A stretch of DNA of 7,032 nucleotides. Origin: an uncultured Eubacteriales bacterium. Lineage in GTDB: Bacteria > Bacillota > Clostridia > Oscillospirales > CAG-272. The stretch covers positions 1-7,032 of the forward strand of contig CAJLCI010000052.1 of the NCBI GenBank assembly GCA_905205065.1. The letters are read 5' to 3'. This document shows, one piece after another, positions 1 through 6,597 of this stretch. The position numbers and the translations under genes are program-made. Numbering within the stretch: the first letter of the stretch is position 1; each line of letters opens with the position of its first letter. The notes beneath the pieces are model-generated. The model was given only the letters and a program-made list of their open reading frames with translations. It was not told where the DNA came from and ran no database searches.

Positions 1-65
1 TCTTCGATATCCGTAACCGCGTCGATCGGTATACCGGCGGCAACTCTGCCGAAAAACCGATTTGC
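1..65 (-). pseudogene. LexA/S24-like repressor fragment, truncated
   Basis: Read on the minus strand, positions 65 to 3 give 21 codons: A-N-R-F-F followed by GRVAAGIPIDAVTDIE. This strongly resembles the LexA/S24 segment carrying the Ala-Gly autocleavage site (LexA proteins read roughly V-G-x-V-x-A-G-x-P-I-x-A-x-x-x-I-E). The gene would continue off the left edge. Upstream, a TGA stop (66-68, minus strand) comes directly before it, and no ATG, GTG or TTG lies in the open part. The DNA-binding half expected before this segment is therefore absent from the window. The stretch is 54% GC (35 of 65), against 16% for bases 81-180, so the break coincides with a composition change. Most likely a repressor gene truncated at the boundary of the peptide locus; a frameshift or sequencing error is the alternative. 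The match is from memory and only 16 residues long. Confidence 0.55.
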
Positions 66-134
66 TCACAAAGGGTGCGATAATATAATTTATTCCATTT
101 TGTGTTAGTTACAGAAAAAATATTACTATAAATG

Positions 135-163
135 TTGACAAATAAAGAAAAATATGATAACAT
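135..163 (+). promoter_or_regulatory. Sigma-A type promoter of the BtrH-like gene
   Basis: A perfect -35 box TTGACA (135-140) is followed by a 17-base spacer and the -10 box TAACAT (158-163), preceded by TGA, which gives the TGn extended -10 motif (155-157). The -10 matches consensus at four of six positions. Transcription would start near 170, leaving an untranslated leader of about 35 bases before the ATG at 206. The surrounding region is about 16% GC, so a chance -10 is easy, but the perfect -35 at ideal spacing is not. Confidence 0.6.
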
Positions 164-205
164 AAAAATGCAATTAAAAATGGAAATGAAGGGATGCTCG
201 ATGCC

Positions 206-1192
206 ATGAAAGCCTCAAGAATAGATCTTCCGCTTTGTGCGCCAATATACAGTGTCAGTCACGGTCAGGGAAGCGTGACATCTATACTGCACGATAATAT
301 CAGTCTAAGAAATTGGTATTTGAATAATTCGATGGTTTTGAGTGTCAGAGATGGAAATCCCGGTGGTTTATTCAGACCGAATATCGATATATGCCAATCG
401 GGTCCGGAAGATAACCCATATATAGAACGTCAGGAAATATTGCTTACATTTCTTGATGGGGCTGTATGTCGCGTTATAAAAAACATGATAAATAAAGGGT
501 ATTATGTTTATTTTGGAGCGATAGACGATTATTATATGAAAGGAAGAAGCGGTTACCATAAAAGACATTATCTTCACGACGGTCTGATATGCGGATATGA
601 TACGGTCAATAAATCATACAGTATATATGCATACGATACCGATATGAAGTACCGTGTATTCGATATGCCTCAGAGCTGTTTTGAGCGGGCGCGAAAATCA
701 AGCGAAAGAATGGGATTCTGTGGCTCTCTGATGGCTATGAAACCTATGAAGATGAAAATAGAGCTTGATCCTTATCTCATAAAAAATAGAATAATAGAGT
801 ATCTTGATCCTCCGTTAGTAAAAAACAATCTTGAAGAAAATGAAACGGCTTACGGAATTATTGCTCACAAATATCTTATAAAATATATTGACGTCCTTTA
901 TAACTGCGATTCGGATGCAGTGAATCTGAATCTGCAGGCGTTTAAAATGATTATGGAACACAAGCTGTTTATGCTTGAGCGGATTAAAAAAGTCGAAGAA
1001 TACTTTGATATAAACGATTCAATCAGCACAGCTTATAGCGAAGCCTCAGACAAGGCAATTCAGCTTTGGAATCTGTGTTTGTACTCTGTAATAAAATCAG
1101 ACAAGAGCAAAATACCCGTAATGAAATCAATTCTTGAGCGGATTGATATGCTTGAAAGTAACTTGCTGTCTCGTTTGATCTCGCTTTACTGA
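206..1192 (+). CDS. BtrH N-terminal-domain-like protein, possible acyltransferase or cysteine peptidase-like enzyme
   Basis: Predicted soluble protein of about 328 residues with no signal peptide or membrane segment. The N-terminal half looks like the BtrH_N type papain/C39-like fold: LPLCAPIYSVSHG near the start (Cys11), then YVYFGAIDDYY, HYLHDGLICGYD (His124, Asp125) and YSIYAYD (Asp144), a plausible Cys-His-Asp set. The C-terminal half (from about residue 185) is charged, helical-looking and unrecognised. BtrH of butirosin synthesis moves an acyl group from a carrier protein to an amino sugar; other relatives sit in peptide clusters with unknown roles. The ATG at 206 is preferred because GAAGGG (188-193) lies 12 bases upstream, whereas the in-frame ATG at 194 touches that site; an in-frame stop at 158-160 excludes longer forms. 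It shares orientation with the peptide operon but has its own promoter and a likely terminator. The link to a carrier-like gene at 6590 suggests acyl transfer; a thiol-dependent peptidase is the alternative. Confidence 0.6.
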   Translation: MKASRIDLPLCAPIYSVSHGQGSVTSILHDNISLRNWYLNNSMVLSVRDGNPGGLFRPNIDICQSGPEDNPYIERQEILLTFLDGAVCRVIKNMINKGYYVYFGAIDDYYMKGRSGYHKRHYLHDGLICGYDTVNKSYSIYAYDTDMKYRVFDMPQSCFERARKSSERMGFCGSLMAMKPMKMKIELDPYLIKNRIIEYLDPPLVKNNLEENETAYGIIAHKYLIKYIDVLYNCDSDAVNLNLQAFKMIMEHKLFMLERIKKVEEYFDINDSISTAYSEASDKAIQLWNLCLYSVIKSDKSKIPVMKSILERIDMLESNLLSRLISLY

Positions 1193-1199
1193 TGTAATA

Positions 1200-1260
1200 T
1201 TCTGAATTGGGAAAATAAAATGTAATAGTTAGAACAGACAGTAAATTCAGAACATTTTTT
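1200..1260 (+). terminator. Possible intrinsic terminator after the BtrH-like gene
   Basis: A perfect 9-base inverted repeat, TTCTGAATT (1200-1208) and AATTCAGAA (1244-1252), lies 8 bases after the stop codon and is followed at once by CATTTTTTATTT. Three more pairs form beyond one mismatch (1196-1198 with 1254-1256). The weak points are the 35-base loop and the AT-rich stem. It would separate the first gene from the precursor operon, consistent with the TATAAT box at 1351. Confidence 0.35.
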
Positions 1261-1350
1261 ATTTGCTGTTGTATTTTTGATTTGTTGGTAATACAGAGAT
1301 TTTTCTGTCTACTGATGGAGTGTATATGCTGGATAACGCACCTATTTAAA

Positions 1351-1356
1351 TATAAT
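1351..1356 (+). promoter_or_regulatory. -10 box of a promoter for the precursor operon
   Basis: A perfect TATAAT lies 38 bases before the precursor start codon, so the transcript would begin near 1363 and carry a short leader containing the AAGGAGG site. No good -35 box is found 16-18 bases upstream (best is CTGGAT at 1329-1334), so the promoter may need an activator. A short dyad, ACAGA (1293-1297) with TCTGT (1304-1308), lies upstream and could be an operator, but it is not distinctive. Confidence 0.45.
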
Positions 1357-1393
1357 ATAAATGGGAATTTTTGAAAAAGGAGGAATAAACGAT

Positions 1394-1570
1394 ATGCTCA
1401 AAAAGAAAAAAAGCTTCTATAATGGAAGCAAAAAAGGTATTCGCAGCAATCTTTTCGGTTTGGAAAGAGCGGGCGGGGCTAACAATGGTGAGTCTTATTG
1501 CTGTAACGGCAAACAAACTAATCCTTGTGCTAATAACGGTAACCCCTGGTGCTGTAATACTGCAAATTAG
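1394..1570 (+). CDS. Cys-rich RiPP precursor peptide (CLI_3235-like)
   Basis: Encodes a 58-residue peptide. The leader (1-28) starts MLKKKKSFYNGSKKGIRS and is strongly basic, ending GLERAGG. The likely core (29-58) holds five cysteines as CC (36-37), C (45) and CC (53-54), nine asparagines and no acidic residue except Glu33. Two copies of A-N-N-G-x-x-[Tyr/Trp]-C-C-N (29-38 and 46-55) flank a GKQTNPC linker. Start choice: AAGGAGG (1377-1383) is spaced 10 bases before the ATG at 1394; the in-frame ATG at 1361 has no such site and would put the binding site inside the coding region. It lies directly upstream of a subtilase, an exporter, a radical SAM/SPASM enzyme and a carrier-like protein, which together mark it as the substrate. 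Cleavage after Gly27-Gly28 is inferred; it would release a core beginning exactly with the first repeat. Assignment to the CLI_3235 precursor family is by context and weaker than the precursor call itself. Confidence 0.85.
   Translation: MLKKKKSFYNGSKKGIRSNLFGLERAGGANNGESYCCNGKQTNPCANNGNPWCCNTAN
1478..1558 (+). repeat. Internal duplicated motif in the precursor core
   Basis: Codons 29-38 (1478-1507) and 46-55 (1529-1558) encode ANNGESYCCN and ANNGNPWCCN, identical at seven of ten positions with Tyr/Trp conserved as aromatic. The DNA copies differ at several third positions as well as in the variable middle, so the repeat is either an old duplication or kept by selection at protein level. Confidence 0.85.
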
Positions 1571-1572
1571 TG

Positions 1573-1600
1573 TGCAACGCCGATTTTTATCGGCGTTGCA
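1573..1600 (+). promoter_or_regulatory. Hairpin between precursor and maturation genes
   Basis: TGCAACGCCGAT (1573-1584) pairs perfectly with ATCGGCGTTGCA (1589-1600), a 12-bp stem with a TTTT loop, two bases after the precursor stop codon. No T-run follows; instead the stem runs directly into AGGAGGTGA, the ribosome binding site of the next gene, sharing A1600. It is therefore not a normal terminator. Likely roles are stabilising the 3' end of a precursor-only mRNA, marking a processing site, partial attenuation, or limiting translation of the downstream subtilase, so that substrate is made in excess over enzymes. Confidence 0.75.
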
Positions 1601-1614
1601 GGAGGTGACTGACA

Positions 1615-3411
1615 ATGGGTAATCTGAGTAATCGAATAGCTGTAATAGATACAGGATTTAATGATAATTATATTGGCAGGAATAAAATCTCAGGTTATAC
1701 ACTAAAAGTAAGAAAAGGAAAGATGTTCAAAACTCCCGATTATATTGATAAAATCGGTCACGGCACAGCGGTTGTATGTATTTTAGACAGAATTGTTGAT
1801 AACACAGAAATAGCAGCGATAAGATTCGATTATAATTATTGCCGGAAATATGGATTTGATAAGTGGCTTTGCCTTGCTCTTGAGTATATTCTTTGCAATG
1901 AAAAATTTGATGTTATTAATATAAGCTTTGGGTTTTATCATTGCTTTGATGTGAAACGGCTAAAGGATATTTGCGGGAAGTTAAAAGAAAAGGGAACTGT
2001 CATAACGGCGGCTTTTGATAATAACGGAGCATATTCGTATCCTTCAATGCTTGAAAATGTGATAGGGGTATGCTGCAGTGATAATATCAGTAAAAAGCAA
2101 TATGCTTTTGATGAATTAAACCTGAATATATTAAAGCCAGTAAAAAAATGGAAATTGCCCCGAACTTGCGGTGATTACAGCAATGTGTCGGGAAACAGTT
2201 TTGTTACTCCGGAAGTGGCCGGTCATATATACAATTTAATGCAGTCAGGTGTTTCTTCATCTGAAATACACAGCGTCCTTAAAAAGAATGCGGATTCTGT
2301 TTTTTCCTGTGAAGCTTTAATATCAGATATATCTGAGAATAAACTTGAAATAAGTAAAGCTATAACATATCCGTTTAATAAAGAGATTCGTGTTATAGCA
2401 AGAAATGAAGAAACATTGATGTACCAAATAACCGGATACTATGATGAACCTGTTTTGGGGAATGTTGGCAAATCGATTGGCGGTTTATTGAATTGTAAAA
2501 ATGATAAAAAAATTCTTTCATCTAAATGTATTGATTGGGATGCAGACTTTGATACTGTAATATTGGGTCATTCTGAATTGTTATCTAATCTGCTTGGATT
2601 TGATATAAAAGCGTATTTTGTTAAAATGTGTCTTGATTACAAGAAGAACTTATATCTGTTTGACGAAGGCGAATTTATAAACGGAGAAAGCTTCAAAAAT
2701 ATCGAAGAAAACTTTTATTCTGTAGGAAACTGGATTAAAAAGCCACAGAAAAATATAAATATTGATTTTTCAAATGAAATGGAGTGCATGCTTTTCAATA
2801 TTAATTGTCCTGTACTGTGTGTTGCCGGTACATCGTCGGAACAAGGAAAGTTTACGATTCAGCTTGCATTGCGGAATTGTCTAAAGAAAAAGTATAATGT
2901 GTGCAATTTTGCCACCGAGCCCTCCGGTGAATTACTCGGTTGTGAAGGTATGTATACATTTGGCTATAATGCTGTTATGCCGTATGAAGGCTGGAAAAAT
3001 ATTATCGCGGTGAATCATGAGTTACATAAGCTTGAGCTTCGTTCTCCCGACATAATTATTACCGGACTGCAGTCGCGGACCATAGTACCTGAGGCAGCAG
3101 GATTTAAAAGCTATCCGATAAAACAGCAGGAGTTTTTGATGGGGTGCGCGTGTGATACATATATCTTATGTTTTAATAAATCTGATTCAGTCAGATATAT
3201 TCGCCGTACGATCAAATATTTGGAAAGTATATTTCCTTCGAAGGTTTTGTGTTTGTGCCTGAATGATGTATCAGCAAAGGCAAATAAACTCACGAAAGTA
3301 TTGATTTTTGTCAGAAATTATCTTGCTTTTCGTAAAAGGACGTATTACTTATCTGATAAGGTATCTTTAGAAAGAATGGGGGAGCTGGCTGTAAAGTATT
3401 ACGCCGCGTAG
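1615..3411 (+). CDS. Subtilisin-like (S8) protease fused to a TIGR04066/DUF1611-like P-loop domain
   Basis: 598-residue protein without signal peptide or pro-domain, so it acts in the cytoplasm. Residues 5-230 form a compact subtilase: Asp12 in AVIDTG, His49 in IGHGT, Ser195 in SGNSFVTP. The oxyanion segment is TAAFDNNG (131-138) instead of the usual A-A-G-N, with Asn136 or Asn137 as candidate. From about 252 a second module begins (YPFNKEIRVIARNEETL), continuing through a Rossmann-like stretch to a Walker A-like GTSSEQGKFT (405-414). This has the G-T-x4-G-K spacing of dethiobiotin synthetase and DUF1611 proteins; the order recalls TIGR04066 peptide maturation proteins. The ATG at 1615 has an excellent site, AGGAGGTGA (1600-1608). 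The next gene starts 5 bases after the stop. Likely role: leader removal near the precursor's Gly-Gly; the P-loop half may bind nucleotide or transfer a group, unproven. Domain names are from memory; the subtilase call is secure, the second module less so. Confidence 0.8.
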   Translation: MGNLSNRIAVIDTGFNDNYIGRNKISGYTLKVRKGKMFKTPDYIDKIGHGTAVVCILDRIVDNTEIAAIRFDYNYCRKYGFDKWLCLALEYILCNEKFDVINISFGFYHCFDVKRLKDICGKLKEKGTVITAAFDNNGAYSYPSMLENVIGVCCSDNISKKQYAFDELNLNILKPVKKWKLPRTCGDYSNVSGNSFVTPEVAGHIYNLMQSGVSSSEIHSVLKKNADSVFSCEALISDISENKLEISKAITYPFNKEIRVIARNEETLMYQITGYYDEPVLGNVGKSIGGLLNCKNDKKILSSKCIDWDADFDTVILGHSELLSNLLGFDIKAYFVKMCLDYKKNLYLFDEGEFINGESFKNIEENFYSVGNWIKKPQKNINIDFSNEMECMLFNINCPVLCVAGTSSEQGKFTIQLALRNCLKKKYNVCNFATEPSGELLGCEGMYTFGYNAVMPYEGWKNIIAVNHELHKLELRSPDIIITGLQSRTIVPEAAGFKSYPIKQQEFLMGCACDTYILCFNKSDSVRYIRRTIKYLESIFPSKVLCLCLNDVSAKANKLTKVLIFVRNYLAFRKRTYYLSDKVSLERMGELAVKYYAA

Positions 3412-3416
3412 ATGAT

Positions 3417-5213
3417 ATGAAACTTAAAGAGTTCAAGCGTTGGTTTGCCGATCTCGGCATTATGCTGAAACCATACTGGAAATACGGCAAGCTGTATTCG
3501 TTTATATATATTGTGTGGAGCGCGGGAGCAAGTTCCATTTCAACAATGCTGTATGTAATTATGATGGAAGTAACAGTCAATATGCTGGCTGCCGGAGAAG
3601 ATTTGGCTAAAGTAATTATCACGCTTACAATTTTTTTATTAGTAGAGATCGGCATGAACATGTTGAGCGAGGGATTGATATATTTTTATTTTAATATTAA
3701 GCAAGCGAAAATCTCTGCAGAGATCGATATGGAAGTATATAATCAAATCAGAAAAGTAGATTACAAATATTTTGACATCCCCGATTTCTATAATTCATAT
3801 ACGCTGTCGTATGGACAGTATGCCGCCTTATCTGCCCAGGCATTTTCAATTCTTTCACAGACGATCGCGCTTATTGTTACAATCGGAACGCTTGTAGGCT
3901 ACATATTATCGTCTACATTTTATGTGCTTATCGTTACGCTGGTAACAGTTATAATTAAAGTGTGGGTTGAAAAAAAGGTCAATAAGCTTAATATAAAATT
4001 CGGAGAAGAATCCACACCTGTACAGAGAATGAAATCGTATGTTCAGGGAAATTTGTACAGCCGCGAAACTGCTATGGATAACAAATGCACCAATATCTTT
4101 TATATTCTTACTTCCAAATATAAGGAAATGGTGGACAAGGATATTTCAATTCAGAAAAAATTCAAACTTAAAGAATTTTTCTTCAGTTTTCTTGGGTTCG
4201 TTGCTCAGGACGGTTCATCTTTTGTATTAAAGATTATTATTTGCGGCGTTATTCTTGCGGGCAAGGTAGGAGTAGGTAGCTTTGCGGCGATGCTTAGCGC
4301 GTCAGGCTCACTGTCATGGAAGCTTCAATGTCTGACAAAGTGTTATGTTGATCTTGATGGCTCACGTCTGTATGGAAAAAAGATCAGAGAGTTTCTTGAA
4401 TTGCCATCGGTTATTGAAAACTGTCCCGACATGCCTCGGGAGGAAGAGAATTCCGGCGATTTCGCAGAGCCGTATGATATCGAGCTTTGCGATGTGTCAT
4501 TTTCATATGAGAATTCAGAGTTCGGACTGAAAAATATCAATATGAAAATTCCTAAGGGAAAGAAAATTGCAATTGTTGGAGAAAACGGCGGAGGAAAAAC
4601 CACGCTTACAAAGCTTCTTCTCAGATTGTATGATCCTGATGCGGGCAGTATTCTCATCAACGGAAAACCCCTTAAGGAAGCCGCGCTGAGACAGTACAGA
4701 AACAATGTTGGAATTGCTTTTCAGGAATTTCCGCTTTATTCGCTGCCGCTGAAGGATAATCTGTCCGTTTATGATACTGCAGACAATGAAGCAATGAGTG
4801 AAATTTTCAAAAAACTGTCGCTTAATAAAGTTCTTGAAAAGAACAACGCCGATTTTAATACGGATATAACGAGAAATTTCAATGAAAACGGGATCATGCT
4901 TTCGGGCGGTGAGAAGCAGAAACTGGCGGTAGCCCGGCTGATGACGAAGAGTTTTGGTCTTCTCATTTTTGATGAGCCAACCTCCGCGCTTGATCCTGTT
5001 GCGGAGGCTTCGCTGAATCAAATGATATTCGATAAGGCAAACACATCTACTACAATCCTCATTTCACATAGACTTTCCAATGTTGTAAACGCCGATTACA
5101 TTTATGTCGTAAGGGACGGAGAGATTGCAGAGTGCGGAACACATGAATCGCTTATGGCAGAAAAAGGATTGTATTACGGGATGTTTGAACTTCAGGCTGA
5201 AAATTATAAATGA
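3417..5213 (+). CDS. ABC exporter, fused membrane and ATPase domains
   Basis: 598-residue half-transporter that probably acts as a homodimer in the cytoplasmic membrane and exports the mature peptide. Hydrophobic segments lie near residues 28-58, 66-92, 143-184 and 255-295, consistent with a six-helix membrane domain. The ATPase domain (about 353-598) has Walker A GENGGGKTT (388-396), Q-loop Gln436, signature LSGGE (495-499), Walker B LLIFDE (515-520), D-loop SALD and His551; all catalytic residues are present. There is no N-terminal C39 peptidase domain, since the membrane domain begins within 30 residues, so it should not cleave a double-glycine leader itself. The ATG at 3417 lies 5 bases after the subtilase stop and has no clear ribosome binding site in the expected range, which points to translational coupling. 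Self-immunity by export is possible because no separate immunity gene is visible. Confidence 0.92.
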   Translation: MKLKEFKRWFADLGIMLKPYWKYGKLYSFIYIVWSAGASSISTMLYVIMMEVTVNMLAAGEDLAKVIITLTIFLLVEIGMNMLSEGLIYFYFNIKQAKISAEIDMEVYNQIRKVDYKYFDIPDFYNSYTLSYGQYAALSAQAFSILSQTIALIVTIGTLVGYILSSTFYVLIVTLVTVIIKVWVEKKVNKLNIKFGEESTPVQRMKSYVQGNLYSRETAMDNKCTNIFYILTSKYKEMVDKDISIQKKFKLKEFFFSFLGFVAQDGSSFVLKIIICGVILAGKVGVGSFAAMLSASGSLSWKLQCLTKCYVDLDGSRLYGKKIREFLELPSVIENCPDMPREEENSGDFAEPYDIELCDVSFSYENSEFGLKNINMKIPKGKKIAIVGENGGGKTTLTKLLLRLYDPDAGSILINGKPLKEAALRQYRNNVGIAFQEFPLYSLPLKDNLSVYDTADNEAMSEIFKKLSLNKVLEKNNADFNTDITRNFNENGIMLSGGEKQKLAVARLMTKSFGLLIFDEPTSALDPVAEASLNQMIFDKANTSTTILISHRLSNVVNADYIYVVRDGEIAECGTHESLMAEKGLYYGMFELQAENYK

Positions 5214-5235
5214 AAAATTATACGGAGATCAAAAA

Positions 5236-6597
5236 ATGAATTACAAATGGTCACAATATAATTTGGCTACAGAATATGATAATTATGTTATCCTGACGAA
5301 TCTTGTATATTTTAACAGTTTCAGGGTAAAAAAGGAGTCGAACATTTACAGCGGCTTTTTGAGTAATAGTGTCGATAGCTTGAGCAGATCTGACAAAGAG
5401 TATTTGTATAATAATTATTTTTTGACTGACAGTAATGTTGATGAAAAAGTTTTATGTGATTATCTGAGAGCAAGATCGGTATATTCTGAATCTGTATTGT
5501 ATTTGACAATACTTCCAACGGATGTATGTAATTTTCGTTGTGTATATTGCTATGAGTCTGCTACAAATACATATCTTTCGGATGAGAATGAAAAAGCTAT
5601 TATTAGCTTTATCAGAAGGAATATTAAACAATACAAATATGTTAAAGTATCGTGGTTTGGTGGAGAACCTCTTGTAAGAAAAGAACAGGTACTCCGAATG
5701 TCAAAAGAGATTAATGAGATTTGCAGAAAAAACGGTGTTCTTTTTTCGGGACAAATGACTACCAATGCATATGAGCTGGATATAGATACATTTAATACAT
5801 TGACAAGAAACAGGATATTAGCATATCAGATTTGTATTGACGGAAATAAGGAATCGCATAATCGTCAAAGGCCGCACGCCGTAAACGATGATTCTTACCA
5901 AAGGATAATGGAGAATATCAGAAATATCAAAAACCATGCAAATACGAATACTTTCTTAATTACATTAAGATCAAATATTGCCAAAGAGACAGAACCATAC
6001 TTAGAATCATATTTAAATGAAATATACAGTATTGTCGGCGACGATAAACGATTTGAAATAGTTTTTCAGGGAGTTCGCGATTGGGGAGGTTCGAGAATAG
6101 GGGATAAAATTGTAAATGTTGTTGATGACGAGAGCTTATTGTATGAAAAATGGTATTTGAAAGCGGCAGAAATAGGTCTTAATTCTGCTGAAGTTATGAA
6201 TTTATCTATTATAGGAGAAATGTGTGCCGGAAATTTCAACAATGGCTATGTAGTATACCCAGACTGTAGTGTTCACAAATGTACATTATCATATTTTAGT
6301 GATGATAAAAGAGAGAGCGGCAGAATAGGACAAATAAAATCAAACGGAACAATGGACATAGATATTTCAAAGTCCGCAAATTGGCTTTTTCATAATTCTT
6401 CTGCTCCTGAGTGCAAAAAATGTGTTATGTATGTATTATGCAAAGGAGGTTCATGCCCCTATTCTTCCAATATTATCGGGGTTCCCATACATAAGACAAG
6501 GCATTGTCAGGATTTAATGGCATTAGTTAAGTCAAAAATTAAATGTCAAAATCTTAAAAATATGATACCGGAATATGCAGGAGAAAATAATGGATAA
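5236..6597 (+). CDS. Radical SAM/SPASM peptide maturase (CcpM-like)
   Basis: 453 residues. Residues 1-90 form an N-terminal region typical of peptide-modifying radical SAM enzymes and probably bind the leader. The radical SAM core starts with CNFRCVYC (Cys98, Cys102, Cys105: CX3CX2C), which binds the cluster that cleaves S-adenosylmethionine, followed by WFGGEPL (140-146). The C-terminal SPASM-type region supplies Cys330 (CAGN), Cys344, Cys349, Cys393, Cys396, Cys402, Cys407 and Cys424, enough for two auxiliary iron-sulfur clusters. The closest remembered family is the clostridial Cys-rich peptide maturase CcpM (TIGR04068). Expected chemistry is crosslinking of cysteines in the precursor, for example thioether formation, but the bond is not predictable here. 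The start at 5236 is chosen because GGAGA (5224-5228) is well placed; a longer form from 5125 would overlap the exporter by 89 bases and add 37 residues unlike the family. It sits 22 bases after the exporter and overlaps the next gene by 8. Confidence 0.9.
   Translation: MNYKWSQYNLATEYDNYVILTNLVYFNSFRVKKESNIYSGFLSNSVDSLSRSDKEYLYNNYFLTDSNVDEKVLCDYLRARSVYSESVLYLTILPTDVCNFRCVYCYESATNTYLSDENEKAIISFIRRNIKQYKYVKVSWFGGEPLVRKEQVLRMSKEINEICRKNGVLFSGQMTTNAYELDIDTFNTLTRNRILAYQICIDGNKESHNRQRPHAVNDDSYQRIMENIRNIKNHANTNTFLITLRSNIAKETEPYLESYLNEIYSIVGDDKRFEIVFQGVRDWGGSRIGDKIVNVVDDESLLYEKWYLKAAEIGLNSAEVMNLSIIGEMCAGNFNNGYVVYPDCSVHKCTLSYFSDDKRESGRIGQIKSNGTMDIDISKSANWLFHNSSAPECKKCVMYVLCKGGSCPYSSNIIGVPIHKTRHCQDLMALVKSKIKCQNLKNMIPEYAGENNG

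Noticed and set aside
153..158. TATGAT as the -10 box for the first promoter
   Set aside because: It is closer to consensus than TAACAT but lies only 12 bases after TTGACA, too short a spacer for sigma-A; the extended -10 at 158-163 fits the 17-base spacing.
1422..1622. A 66-residue open frame overlapping the precursor in another frame
   Set aside because: It has no ribosome binding site at its start, runs through the intergenic hairpin, and has the composition of an out-of-frame read; the precursor frame has an ideal site and clear Cys motifs.
4343..5021. Minus-strand open frames of up to 168 codons opposite the exporter ATPase domain
   Set aside because: They lie antisense to conserved Walker A, signature and Walker B codons, have no recognisable protein features, and are shadows of the real gene.
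5125..5235. N-terminal extension of the radical SAM gene by 37 codons
   Set aside because: It overlaps the exporter's end out of frame and has no ribosome binding site; the ATG at 5236 has GGAGA at good spacing and gives the usual family length.
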